From Ceratodon purpureus (lineage: Eukaryota; Streptophyta; Bryopsida; Pseudoditrichales; Ditrichaceae): 64,000 bases of DNA. The notes beneath the pieces were generated by a model. It did no database searches and was not told where the DNA came from. It worked only from the letters and a program-made list of their open reading frames with translations. Position numbers and translations under genes: made by a program. Position 1 is the first letter of the stretch. Each line of letters begins with the position of its first letter. Positions 13,004 through 23,396 of this stretch are shown here, piece after piece. The stretch is taken from NCBI GenBank assembly GCA_014871385.1, contig CM026430.1, forward strand, positions 3,575,040 through 3,639,039, written 5' to 3'.

Positions 13004-15969
13004 TTAATCCCTAAAGTACTTTGAGACCACATTGTGGTCATAGCATTTATGGGCGGCATGCTATTTTAAGCTCCTAGATTTTGAAATTTTCTAATATTTT
13101 TACTACACATATAGCTTTGATCATTGGCTTTTTAATGGCACAATTTTTGAAGCATATGAAGTAAGAATGCAAAAGTTATAAATTTTATAAGAACTTTTTT
13201 TGGTAGAGCAGCCATTTTCCAATTTCAATCTCCCATTTCCTACTTAAATTGCCCATCACTCAGAAGGGCAAAAAGTAACAAGACTAAATTTCAAAGGGTA
13301 GGTACTTGCAACACAATGTACCCAATAATTTTTCATCCATCACTAGTAGAAACCACACACAACTATACCAAAGTTTACACCAAAAAGGGATCTAAATTGG
13401 GCTTTTGAAAATGGTGTCCTCAAAGTTTTGTTTGGTGTAATTCAGCACTTGACATTGCTATTTCCGTGCAAGGAATTGAACTCGCGTGGCCCACGCTGCT
13501 TTAATCAAGCAGTAAATATGACGATTCGGTAATTTATTTCTCCAGCAATAAATCTGGCTATTTAGTAATTCATTTGTTCCGATAAAATTTTGGATGTTGA
13601 ATGGATGAATAGCATCCACTGGAAGGGAAATCATGGGAGGGTGAGATTTAGAGCATACTTAATTTGGTCCTTTACATTATCTAGATCACACTCTGTTGAG
13701 CTTCTAGATCTGCGTGTGTATGTATGAGAATGACTTAGCGTCTAAATACCCAGGGACTGAGGTTTGCAATGCAATGCATATGGGGACTTGTGAAAATTTC
13801 ATACTAGTAGTCTATATTACCAAGGTTGTAAGACTGGTTTTAACCTTTCCACATTTTTGTTGGAAGGCGGGTCCTCTGACATGCCCTAGAAAAGTAAACA
13901 CACACCATTGGTCGCGGAATGTGAGGTAACTTAGGCATATACAAAACTGAAATGGCACCCACAAGCTGCAAGAACGCACTACAAACACCAAAAAATCCTA
14001 CTGACCAATCAGCATCCTGTGTTTATAATAGATGGACACCATTGTGATTTTTGGGTGTTCTCTCATGGTGTAGTTGTATGATGTTTGCACTAGTGCATAC
14101 ACATTCTTGACATTTTTCATCTAGTGGATATTTTCATCTAATTATAGATTTCTATAGAGGGGTTGTTTTCATCTTCATCTAACTAACGAATACCATCTAT
14201 AGGTCCATTTTCATCCAATACATATTTTCATCCACAAAAACAATCCAATTGTCAATTTTCATCCAGCATTAATATACATCATTATAATTTTGTGATGTGG
14301 CAATAAATCTATCTACAAGACACATTATTCTTGAGATGCCCTTTTGAAATTATAAAAAATCATGTTGTTTGTACTTCAATAATTAGGAGAAATATTAATT
14401 TTACTCCAATTCCATTGAAATTTTTTAAAGTTCTTTTTCTTATTAACAATAACATAACTAATTTTTAGCACACCCTCAATGATTAAAACAAGGATTTTTT
14501 GCCCTTATTAAGAATGTATGAGCTCAAAGTTGGTGAGCATAAAGTTATGTGTTGAAAACATACTTCATACCTATAAGAATTGATGATCCTTTATCAATCA
14601 AATGTATTTGTAAAGTATACTTTTTTAGGCAATGCTAAAAATAAAATTATAGTATCTCGAAACCTTATGAGTTTCCAATTTGAATGTTGAATCATGCTAC
14701 GATTTGATATATACCTTTTAATACAAGGTAGGCTCAGAATCCTATACCTACAAATTTTATAAATTGTCTAATTGTAAAAATCAATAGGTTGCTACTGATA
14801 AGGGTCTGTTTTTGGGAGTTTTAACTCCAAAAACACCAAGAAATTTGAGGGGCTAAACCATTGTCTATGATTGGAATGTAGATTTTATTAGTGTCGCTAA
14901 AATAATTTTTATTATCTACTAGTATTACAAAATAAATATTGTATGCATTAAATGTAATAAAATATAAAAAACACCAAAGTTACTTTGTCCTATCAATAAA
15001 AAAACTAAATGTCCAAAAAAGAGCATAACTATTAAAGTTATTTTTTCTATCAATGAAAATTCCAAATGTCTAAAAGTGAGTATAATTTTTTGAAATACTA
15101 GTTTATGCAGTGACCTATCAACCATCACAAATCATTGGTGCTTGTAGGATAATGCAAATTCATTTCTATAAGTCATTATAAAACAATACAATAAAAAATA
15201 ACTTGACCATCTATTTTATCAAGGTGTTTTTGCATTGACAAAGTAGTATTATATTCCAAATAATTTATATTTGTTAGTCAAGAAAACTATAGCAATAATC
15301 AAATTGTACTTTTGTATTTTTGTTTAAATTAAAATTTCTTAATAAATTACAATATCATAATGTAATTTTGTTTTATTGGCCAAATTCAATTTGCCCGAGT
15401 CACTAGAGAAATCTGCACATCACAAATGCAAATTTGGTGTTTCTGTATCAATACTACAAAAACGGTATACATTATGTTGCAAGCCATAAACATCATGAGC
15501 AGCCCATACATTGACTGAATTCAATGGACATGACAGCATCATGGCTGTGACAAGCACTTCCACCTTGCAATGCCTTGTAGAGTACATTTCATGCTTGTTT
15601 TGGAGTCCGGACAGCCCCGAGGCATTTACATATGATAGTACCAGATTCGTCCATAAATAGTTCTAAAAATAGACACATAAAAAATTTACTGAGGCAAAAA
15701 AAAAAGAAAAAAAAAAAGAATTTTTTGTTACATTTTTTATTTCTGAGTTATTTAAGATCCCCTTTACTAATGTTTGCTAACCAGTGGGCATTGGTTCATT
15801 AACCATACGAACATACACTGTATTCACGCCGGCCCTTTTTGGATCCGGAGTTTTTATCTATCTATCTTTGCTAACCAAAAAAATTCAAGAAATTCTGTTT
15901 TTGAGAGGCAAACCTTATTTTATTTTATTTTATTTTAAATAAATATAGGTCCGAAATGACCCTAAACTA

Positions 15970-16115
15970 ATCAAGTGGGAGCATGGTGGTACCCAAAGCG
16001 AAACGCAGTGGTTGGCGGTTCAATTCCCGGAAGTGAAACCGCTCCCATGCTCGATGGGAAAATTTGCCGTGAGGGGGCAAACCCCCTCTTGTGTGTCAAA
16101 TAAAACTAAAAAATA
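15970..16115 (+). mobile_element. Possible tRNA-derived SINE fragment
   Basis: GGTTCAATTCCCGG at about 16017-16030 fits a polymerase III B box. CGCAGTGGTTGG just before it resembles an A box, but the spacing is far too short; GCATGGTGGTACC further upstream could be the A box instead. GAGCATGG and CCATGCTC flank the core as an 8-bp stem, and an A/T-rich tail follows. Weak call; it is nested inside the larger element. Confidence 0.3.
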
Positions 16116-16749
16116 AGGAAATAAAAATTCATTTACGAGGTGGCAAACTTGCTATATGGTGTTACGGTACCGCTTTTGCATTGCAATTGACTAGAGTTTG
16201 TCAACACCTCAGCAGTTTAGCAACAACAAAATGCCACTCCAAAGTACAGGATGGTCAGAAAGTGAATGTAATCTCACATAATACAGAGATTGACAGCTGT
16301 TGTAGATGAAATTGAAATCTTACAGCCAGGTTTGTCCATGGTGTAGTACATACCTAAAATACACAACATAGAATTGAATTGTGATCTTAAACATATATCT
16401 TAAATTTCTTTTCAATTGAAATTCAAATCCTTAATTGACCTACTTAGGTTTAGAGACAGTTTTTGTTACTAAGAGGACATAAAATTCTTTATAGGAAAAA
16501 TAAGAATTTTCTTTTTTAATTGTGAGCAAAAGGGAACACAAGTTTTGAATTTTTGTTTATCGAGATGTTGAAATATGTAGTTTTTGGTCCAAAGTTATTA
16601 GGTTTATAAATTTTTATGTTTGATATATTCAAAATCTTCAAATATATTTTATCTCTAAAGTTTCTTGTTGTTTTTGGAGCCAAAAATGTCATAAACAAGT
16701 TCTTACTAATTGCAACCTACTGTTTTCTAAAATAAAACATAATGCAATA

Positions 16750-16980
16750 TTAACGGTAGGATTTTGTACCTCCCTTATCCAAAAGGTGTATATAAAAGCT
16801 AAGTACAATCCACCATGCAAATTGAGAGATTATAAGTTTTGAAGTTACTGTAAAAGTTTTTTTGGCATTGCTCCAACATTTTACATTACTTTTGATGGCC
16901 AAAAAGTATACTTTGCAAACACATTTGATGTATGGACAATCATCAATTCTTGTAGATGTGCAAGTAAGGTGTACGCTCAC
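16750..16980 (-). pseudogene. Transposase remnant, possibly piggyBac-type DDE
   Basis: On the minus strand the frame contains IDDCPYIKCVCKVYFLAIK, and later WIVLSFYIHLLDKGG. A diverged parallel occurs in the related copy near 36360-36450 (KIDDFPWMKCLCKVYFLGI). The conserved IDD..K..CKVYF pattern in two copies, with different flanking decay, argues that it was once protein. It resembles the IDE..(F)KGR..Y.P.KP region of piggyBac transposases followed by the Y(T/L)GKG strand. The match is weak and no complete frame survives. Confidence 0.35.
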
Positions 16981-17808
16981 AAAGCTTTAGCCCCATATGT
17001 GCGTGGGAAGGGGAAAAAACCTTTGATTTTGTGGAAACAGGTGCATTGAAAATGCCTTACATTCTCCAAGTTTTAAATTACCAAAAAGGTAATCTAAACA
17101 TTTTCAATTGGAAATCCAAACAACACATATGCCCATGTCAATGAGAGAGAGAGAACTAGAAAAAAAATCAATACAATATGAGTGAAACTCAAATTTCTGA
17201 ATTTTTCTGTGAAGTGTAAATAGTATAAATTCCTTTAATTTTGAATGGTAGTTTTGATAATACTCTACTACGTCATATATACTAGATGAGGTATGTTAAG
17301 ACCAGATGAAAAATGAAGATTGGATCTAATATGTTCTATAGATGGAAAAAATATTTTTTGATGCAAACTGAGTTATGGATGATAATTTTCATTTAAATGA
17401 AAAAAGTCAAGATTGAAGACAACTCTTCTAAATGGAAATGGTTGGTTAGATGAAAATTGTCATCAATGTATATGGATGAAAAAGTATTTGGCCCATTATT
17501 TTGCAAGTGCCTATCTTTTGAAATTTAATCTTATCACTTTCTACCCTAGTGAATGACCATGAATCTAGGAAAAAAAATGGGAGATTTTGATTGGATACAT
17601 GCTATCCAAATTTATAGCAGCTTCTTCTAAAATCCATAACTTTTGCATCATAACTCCAAATGATTTGAAAATTGTGCCATTGGAAAGCTATCGTTGAAAA
17701 CTATGTTTAATAAACGTTTCCAAAAATACTTAAATTCAAGGACCTTAGAATAGCATGCCTAGAAGTGCTATGACCTATAATGTGGTCTCAACGAACTTTA
17801 GAGGTTAG

Positions 17809-19232
17809 TTGAGAATGGAATAAATATAAGTTCATCCAGGCACGTTTTCTATTCTATATATGAGATGTAACATACTTCTTTGTTGTAATATTAACCTTTA
17901 CCCAAATAATTAGATGTTATAATCTTTTATCATTGAAATTATTATAAATTATTTTGAACAAAATATACACAAAATATTAATATTAATTTTCTATTCTTAT
18001 ATGATTTTTTCTGGAAATTCACATAACTCAATTTATTCGTGTAGGTTGTTTATAAAGAAGATATTATATAGTGAAGTGTATGTTGTTTATAACGTTTATT
18101 ATATAAAATAAAATAAAAATTGTTTGGTTGGTGGCAAACCTGCTATGGTATTACGGTACTAGATTGCCTCATTTTTCAATTCCACGGACAAGAATTGCCA
18201 TCCATTGTAGAATATCCACATTATTTCCTTGAAAAATATGCCATGGTGAGGATTTAAGGAGATTGTAAGATAGTCAATGTGACAAGGTCAAAAGCTGGAA
18301 CATGTGTCTCGAGCTCAGTTCCCAATTTTCCCAATTTTACCAATTTCTTGATCATAAAGATTTTTTTAAATATATAAATTGTCTCTGCCTTGTAAAAATT
18401 ATAATCAACTGTGAAGATACTAGTATGGAATGGTGTTGAATCTCCTCAGAACATTCCATTTCTCAGTACCATGCCCGCAAGGTTGTATCACCAGTCACAA
18501 GCACCATGATACCGAGGCAGAGGTCTAGCAGACTGGCACTCTGTGCAAAGCCTCAAAGAATTTGTCCCACTGAACCGTGAGCCTATCCTCTTGTACCCTC
18601 TATTGGTATAAGCTAAGTATCCAATGTACCCACAGAACTCTGGCAAATACCATATTGGTAATGCAGTTGTCTACTGTACTGTACTGCAATTGCACGGACT
18701 GGTGTACACAACAGTAAGTGCATCCCCCGAGGCTTTGGTTTCTTCTCAAGTGTCAGGTACTCGGAACTCTGGAGACGTCTGAACAGATTTTGTGATTTGA
18801 CTGCTTCAAACTTGACATGAGTGCGAGTCATAGATGTACAATTACTCCTCTTCTCGAACAAATCTTAGCTATGTGCACATGGCAAACCTCTAGTGTTTAC
18901 GTATGTAAGTCAGAAAAATTTGGAAAAGGATCATACCCTCCATTACATGTACTATGTGTAATTTGGCTGACCAAGACACATGGCTCCATGTACTTCTCAA
19001 ATTTACACAAGAAAATATATTACATGCCTTACATGTCAAAGGCCACTATAAAAACCATTTGGAAAATTTATACAACTACTGATCTTTTAAAAATATTACA
19101 ATGCTATCTCCTCATGAATGTGGGTACTTTTACACCTTCATGACCTACCATAAGAGATCAAAATGTTACTAGTGGTTATGACCACTTTATCTTGTCATAT
19201 CATGGACTTGTTGTCTGTTAGAACATTTTTAC
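17809..19232. other. AT-rich spacer with dispersed repeat fragments
   Basis: About 18105-18175 is similar to 16118-16190 (GGTGGCAAAC..TGCTAT..GTATTACGGTAC), a dispersed repeat. No gene is supported; frames at 18613-19143 lack family or splice support. Confidence 0.5.
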
Positions 19233-19561
19233 TACTCCCTCTGTTTCACAAAGAAACCATGGTTTCCACAAAGTCTTTGTTTCACAAAGAAACCATGGTT
19301 TCCACAAAGTTTTTGTTTCACAAAGAAACCATGGTTTCATTATTATCAGGAAGTCCACCGTCAAGAATTCAAAGGAGGAAACTGTGTTCAGCCAAATGGT
19401 ACTTGAAAACCGTGCTAAGCCAAATGGCATTATGGCACTTGAAATATGTGTTAAGCCAAGTGGCACTTTCAATTAAAATTAACAAAATTCAAGGCGGTGT
19501 CACTGTGCTTAGTACTGGCCCGAAATGGAAACCATGGTTTCTTTCGGAAATAGAGGGAGTA
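19233..19561. mobile_element. Stowaway-like MITE (Tc1/mariner type)
   Basis: Ends read TACTCCCTCTGTTTC on the left and GAAATAGAGGGAGTA on the right, so CTCCCTC termini are flanked by a TA duplication (19233-19234 and 19560-19561). CTCCCTCYGT is the typical plant Stowaway terminus. The inverted similarity extends to AAAGAAACCATGG on both sides. It is non-autonomous, about 325 bp. The 170-residue frame crossing it is a by-product. Confidence 0.85.
19243..19345 (+). repeat. Tandem array, 3 x 36 bp, inside the MITE
   Basis: GTTTCACAAAGAAACCATGG begins at 19243, 19279 and 19315, an exact 36-bp period. Each unit carries the palindrome AAACCATGGTTT. Confidence 0.92.
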
Positions 19562-22130
19562 TCTATGATTGGTCACTTAGCATTGCGAAGCCACTACAAA
19601 TGGCTCAAACCGGAACTCCGGAACCTATCCGCACTCAATGCCGAGGTTACCTTGAGGTTACTGTATTCAAATTAGGTCAAAAGAACTTGATTGCTACTGT
19701 GAATGAACGAGAGCTCCGAGAGAAGTAAAGATTCTTTATAGGATTAGGGTTATAAATGGTGCAGAGTGTGTCCTCGCTTTATATACCCGTACCCCGGTTG
19801 AACTCCTCAAAGAACTTACCATAATGAGTTCATGATTTGACAAATCTTTTTTTTTTGCTATTATCAATTATCTGCTGCACATGGTTATGAATCATTGGTT
19901 ACAAGTCTACTCTGAAAAAGATGGAATAGTTCTATACTACTAACATTTACGGGGATATAAGAACGGAGTTGAACAAACAAACATTTAATCCACACTGACC
20001 TCCAGAGGAAATTAGAGTTTTTTCCCTTTTATGTAAGTCTCAACCACTTCAAAAGTTAGCTCTCAGCCAACAAATCTCGTCAAGTAAACTCATTTTCCCC
20101 TAAATTGTTTTAAAATGAAAATGAAGGTATCAGCAGGTGAAAATAGATAAATACTACGACTCTGCACAAGATAACAAAATTTACATGGATGTACTCTTCA
20201 AATGTGGGCGCAAATCACAAGCCATATCAATCTAAATGTATACTGCAGTTGGATATTGCACATGAAAATGAGCCAATTGGTTGCATTATTTCACACAGGA
20301 AATCCGCTTGCAAAGATAAGACGTTCAACAGTGTTCCAAATTACGAAGCCAATTGAGAATTTGCATGACTTTTGATACAATATTTCTTTGTTGGTACCAA
20401 GTAGCATCTACTGTGGACAACCTAGCAGAATGTGATAAATAACTAGTACTTCATTGTTTATCCTAGTCACAAGATTTAGAGGCAAGTTTGTCAATGACCT
20501 GAGTCAACATACAGTGTGAGTTGTTGATTCCAATGAGAAACTTCCGGCATTTTGAGTTTTGACACCTTGTAGAAAGTTCGCATGAGATATTTGAGAAACA
20601 GCTCAGGTATGGGTTGGCAACCACACCGCGTAGTAGTATCATCTACTCACTCCCATATGATACAATCTTGCTAAGCTGGGTTGTGGTAGATTCTCCTCTT
20701 GATTGCAACTTAGGAGTCGCGTAGTAGGTAATGCAGTGCCTAATGTATGGTCTCTACTGCGGCAACAAACCCATTTCTGGAAATTCTGGAAGTGCTGATG
20801 CAGCTCCATTCAACGTCCCAGGGAAAGGATTGTATGCGGAAGTTACAGGCTTCCGATTTATCAATGCTAATTTTCAAATTTTCAATTCTTCACAGAGCTT
20901 ACCAAGAGGTACTTCAGAAGTTCGTGGTGTAGTACTGTAGTCACTTTCTTTATTTTTGGTTCCCTACTCACACTGTAATCTCTGTAAATTTCCCTGTAAC
21001 GTATCTCCTACCCCAACTTATGTAATTTTTTAAACTCTACTGGAGACAGTAGGCCACCTGACATTAAACATGGCACACTTTTGGGTTTTTATAGTTTTGT
21101 ACTTCTTGTTTCAAGAGAAACCACTCTTCTAAATTTGAACAAATGCTGCTTTTATCACATTCCTACTGCCTTACATTTCCCTCCTTCCTTGATTCATGCC
21201 AAGCCTGCCTTCCAACTTTACTTGCTTGGAACCACACCTGGCACATGATCCAGCAATTCTTGTGGACTGCTGTAATTACAAAGGAGTCCCTTTTGCGGAG
21301 AAAATCCACTGCATTCTGGGGGAGGTCAATAATTTCAAACCTACTCTGCCCAAATTTTTAGAAAATGCTGCTCTTGTAATTTTTGGTCCAATTTTTTTGA
21401 GTCTTATTTGAACTATGTCAACCATTATACTTTTAAAATAAACAAAGAATTCAAGCATATATACATGTTTCATACACAATTATTGACATCGTACTGAAAA
21501 GAAGTACACACCACAACCAAAGCACACATCAACCCTTCCACAGAACACAACCCCCCATGTCACCATCCAGTCCACGCTCCACAACCAGTCCAATCCCTTC
21601 CCATATTCCATCCCATCTTACCATTTTGCCGCCCACCCACATTCTTTACACATAAACATCCCAACACCCAAATATTCCCCCAGCACAATCCAACACAATA
21701 TACTCACTCATAACCAAAACAAAGACACCACCATCCCATAAACACAGGTGAAAAAAAGCACAACTCCCAACACTCTACACGCACAAAATCAAAGGCCGGA
21801 GACCCGTACCACGTATCCCCCAACACTCCAACAAAAAACTGAAAAAAAAAGAGACCGAGTTCCGCGAAGGACAATTGGGTGTTATGACTTTCTTGCAGTA
21901 AAGTAGTGCGTTCTTTTGGTATCCGGAAAAAAATAAGAAAAAATAAAGAAATGTTCCCACCAAATAGCCCATTCAAATGGTGATGGAATGGCCCCAGTCA
22001 CATGCCCTCATAACCCCCACAAACAGCGTCCTAGTTTGTAGTCTTCCTGATTTCCAGCCCTCCAGTGATTTCCAGCTGGTTATTTGCGTACTCCGTGCAA
22101 GCCCATCCAGAGGAGCCTCCCCAAACGCGT
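19562..22130. other. Spacer, no gene supported; C/A-rich from about 21.5 kb
   Basis: Several short frames (20731-20940, 21143-21411, 21704-21976) show no recognised family and no paired splice sites. From about 21480 the plus strand is A/C-rich, the upstream side of the composition switch of the following gene. Confidence 0.45.
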
Positions 22131-22940
22131 CGCCCCGTCACCGCGCCCTACCCTTAAACCACCACCACCCGCATCTACACCGGAACCACATCTCTGAACC
22201 CCAGATCTACAAAACATCTAGATTGTATCATTTCCACGGTTGTGGGTTACCAACCCCCACAAAGGAACGCAAAACCGCAACGAGGCCACGACATTGCACC
22301 TAACACAGTCCCATGAACCTGAAACCATCACATTTATCTACATCGAAACCAGATCAGTAATCCCTAAATCTATAAAAGATGTTCATAGTATAAAATCCAC
22401 GTAAGATAACGGTTTAGGGGTCCGATAGAAACCAACAGTCCGAGATCACGACTAAACTCAGAAACACATCACCAGAAACCATCACATCAGTGAAAAACCA
22501 TTATCATCTACAGAATATATACATTTAGTGATTTCAAATCTACGAGATATGACGGTTTTGAGTGATGTTGCGGTGGGAGGGAATTGACGGAGGAAGCGCC
22601 GGAAATTCAGACGGCTGACAAGAAGCGACGAACGCCCGAGGATGGGAACGAACGAAGAAAGATGGGAACAAAACGCTCCCAGAGAGAAATGTTTTTAGAT
22701 TGACGAACGGAGACTTGGGAACATGGATTGGGAACAGACGCGGAGGGGCTCGGGAACAGACGCGCGGAATGAGGCGGCTGGCGAGCCGCGACGAACCTGC
22801 GCGCGAGGCGAGCCTTCCATCCCCCCAAACCCGTCACCGCACCCAAAACCCACCACCATCTACCACCATCACAGAGCTTCACCACACAAATCTACGAAAT
22901 CCGTAGACAATGTCGCCTTTACGTATAGTGACGGGTTTGG
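22130..22940 (+). repeat. Degenerate tandem repeats upstream of GDPDL gene
   Basis: Four loosely similar blocks (about 22140-22270, 22315-22425, 22470-22570 and 22830-22940) share the order ACCATC or ACCACC, CATCTAC, GAAACCA-like, AATCTA(C/T)(A/G)A, and an ending like GACGGTTT or GACGGGTTT. The last block is the left arm of the hairpin below. The blocks are too diverged to define a precise unit. Confidence 0.45.
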
Positions 22941-23396
22941 ATTGATAGGTCTCCCTATGCGGTCGCATAGGGACTCCTAACACGGAAACCCGTCACTGTA
23001 CGTAAAGGCGGCATTGTCTACGAATTTCGTAGATTTGTGTGGTGAAGCTCTGTGATGGTGGTAGATGGTGGTGGGTTTTGGGTGTGGTAACGGGTTTGGG
23101 GGGATGGGAGGCCGGAAGCGAGGCGACGCCTTGAAGCGCGCTGTTTGGGCAGCGTTGCAGCGGCTTCTAGACAGGCAGAGTTCTCGAGAGAGAGCTTGCA
23201 AATTGCTCAAAACCAGTGGGCTATGGAAGCTGAGCTCCAGGAGCAGGAGCACCAGGACCAGACCAGGGAAGGACGATCCACACCGGTGTAGCTGAACACC
23301 ACATCACACCACTCCAGGCCTCGGAGGAGACATCATCATCGACATCGACGCATTGGGCCATCAGGTTGTTCAGCTCGGCGTTTTGTCGAGGAAGAG
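22560..23396 (+). promoter_or_regulatory. Predicted promoter/leader of GDPDL gene, skew switch
   Basis: C/A-rich plus-strand sequence (21480-22560) gives way to G-rich sequence that continues, strongly G/T-biased, through the first intron (23482 to about 24150). The transcription start is inferred between about 22560 and 23390. No TATA box was recognised. Confidence 0.35.
22812..23112. repeat. Large inverted repeat, 127-bp arms, 47-base loop
   Basis: The left arm (22812-22938) and right arm (22986-23112) are reverse complements with only about seven mismatches. The loop (22939-22985) contains its own palindrome, CCCTATGCGGTCGCATAGGG. It lies in the presumed promoter or leader of the GDPDL gene, about 290 bp before its ATG. 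If transcribed it would form a long, nearly perfect hairpin. Confidence 0.92.

Larger units (their letters stand above)
13004..17808. mobile_element. Decayed 4.8-kb DNA transposon, long inverted ends, TTAA borders (piggyBac-like?)
   Basis: The left end begins TTAATCCCTAAAGTACTTTG at 13004 and is homologous, in inverted orientation, to the right end finishing near GAACTTTAGAGGTTAG at 17808. The inverted homology covers at least 13004-13350 against 17470-17808. It resumes at about 14090-14290 against 17270-17460, implying an insertion of roughly 740 bp in the left arm. Shared landmarks include ACCACATTGTGGTC, CAATCTCCCATTT and TTTTCATCCAT. TTAA directly followed by CCC-type termini is what the piggyBac superfamily shows. 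A related copy ends at 36932. The interior is AT-rich and decayed, with one transposase-like remnant on the minus strand. Confidence 0.6.

Noticed and set aside
16017-16030. tRNA gene at the B-box-like GGTTCAATTCC
   Set aside because: No acceptor stem, anticodon arm or proper A-box spacing; treated only as a weak SINE candidate.
19243-19345. CRISPR-like 36-bp periodic repeat
   Set aside because: Units are contiguous without unique spacers and sit inside a plant MITE.
19163-19675. 170-residue frame (+)
   Set aside because: It crosses a Stowaway-like MITE and its 36-bp array; no family match.
22607-23252. Two minus-strand frames with the same PHPKPTTIYHHHRASPHKS segment
   Set aside because: The duplication is explained by the inverted-repeat arms, not by paralogous proteins.
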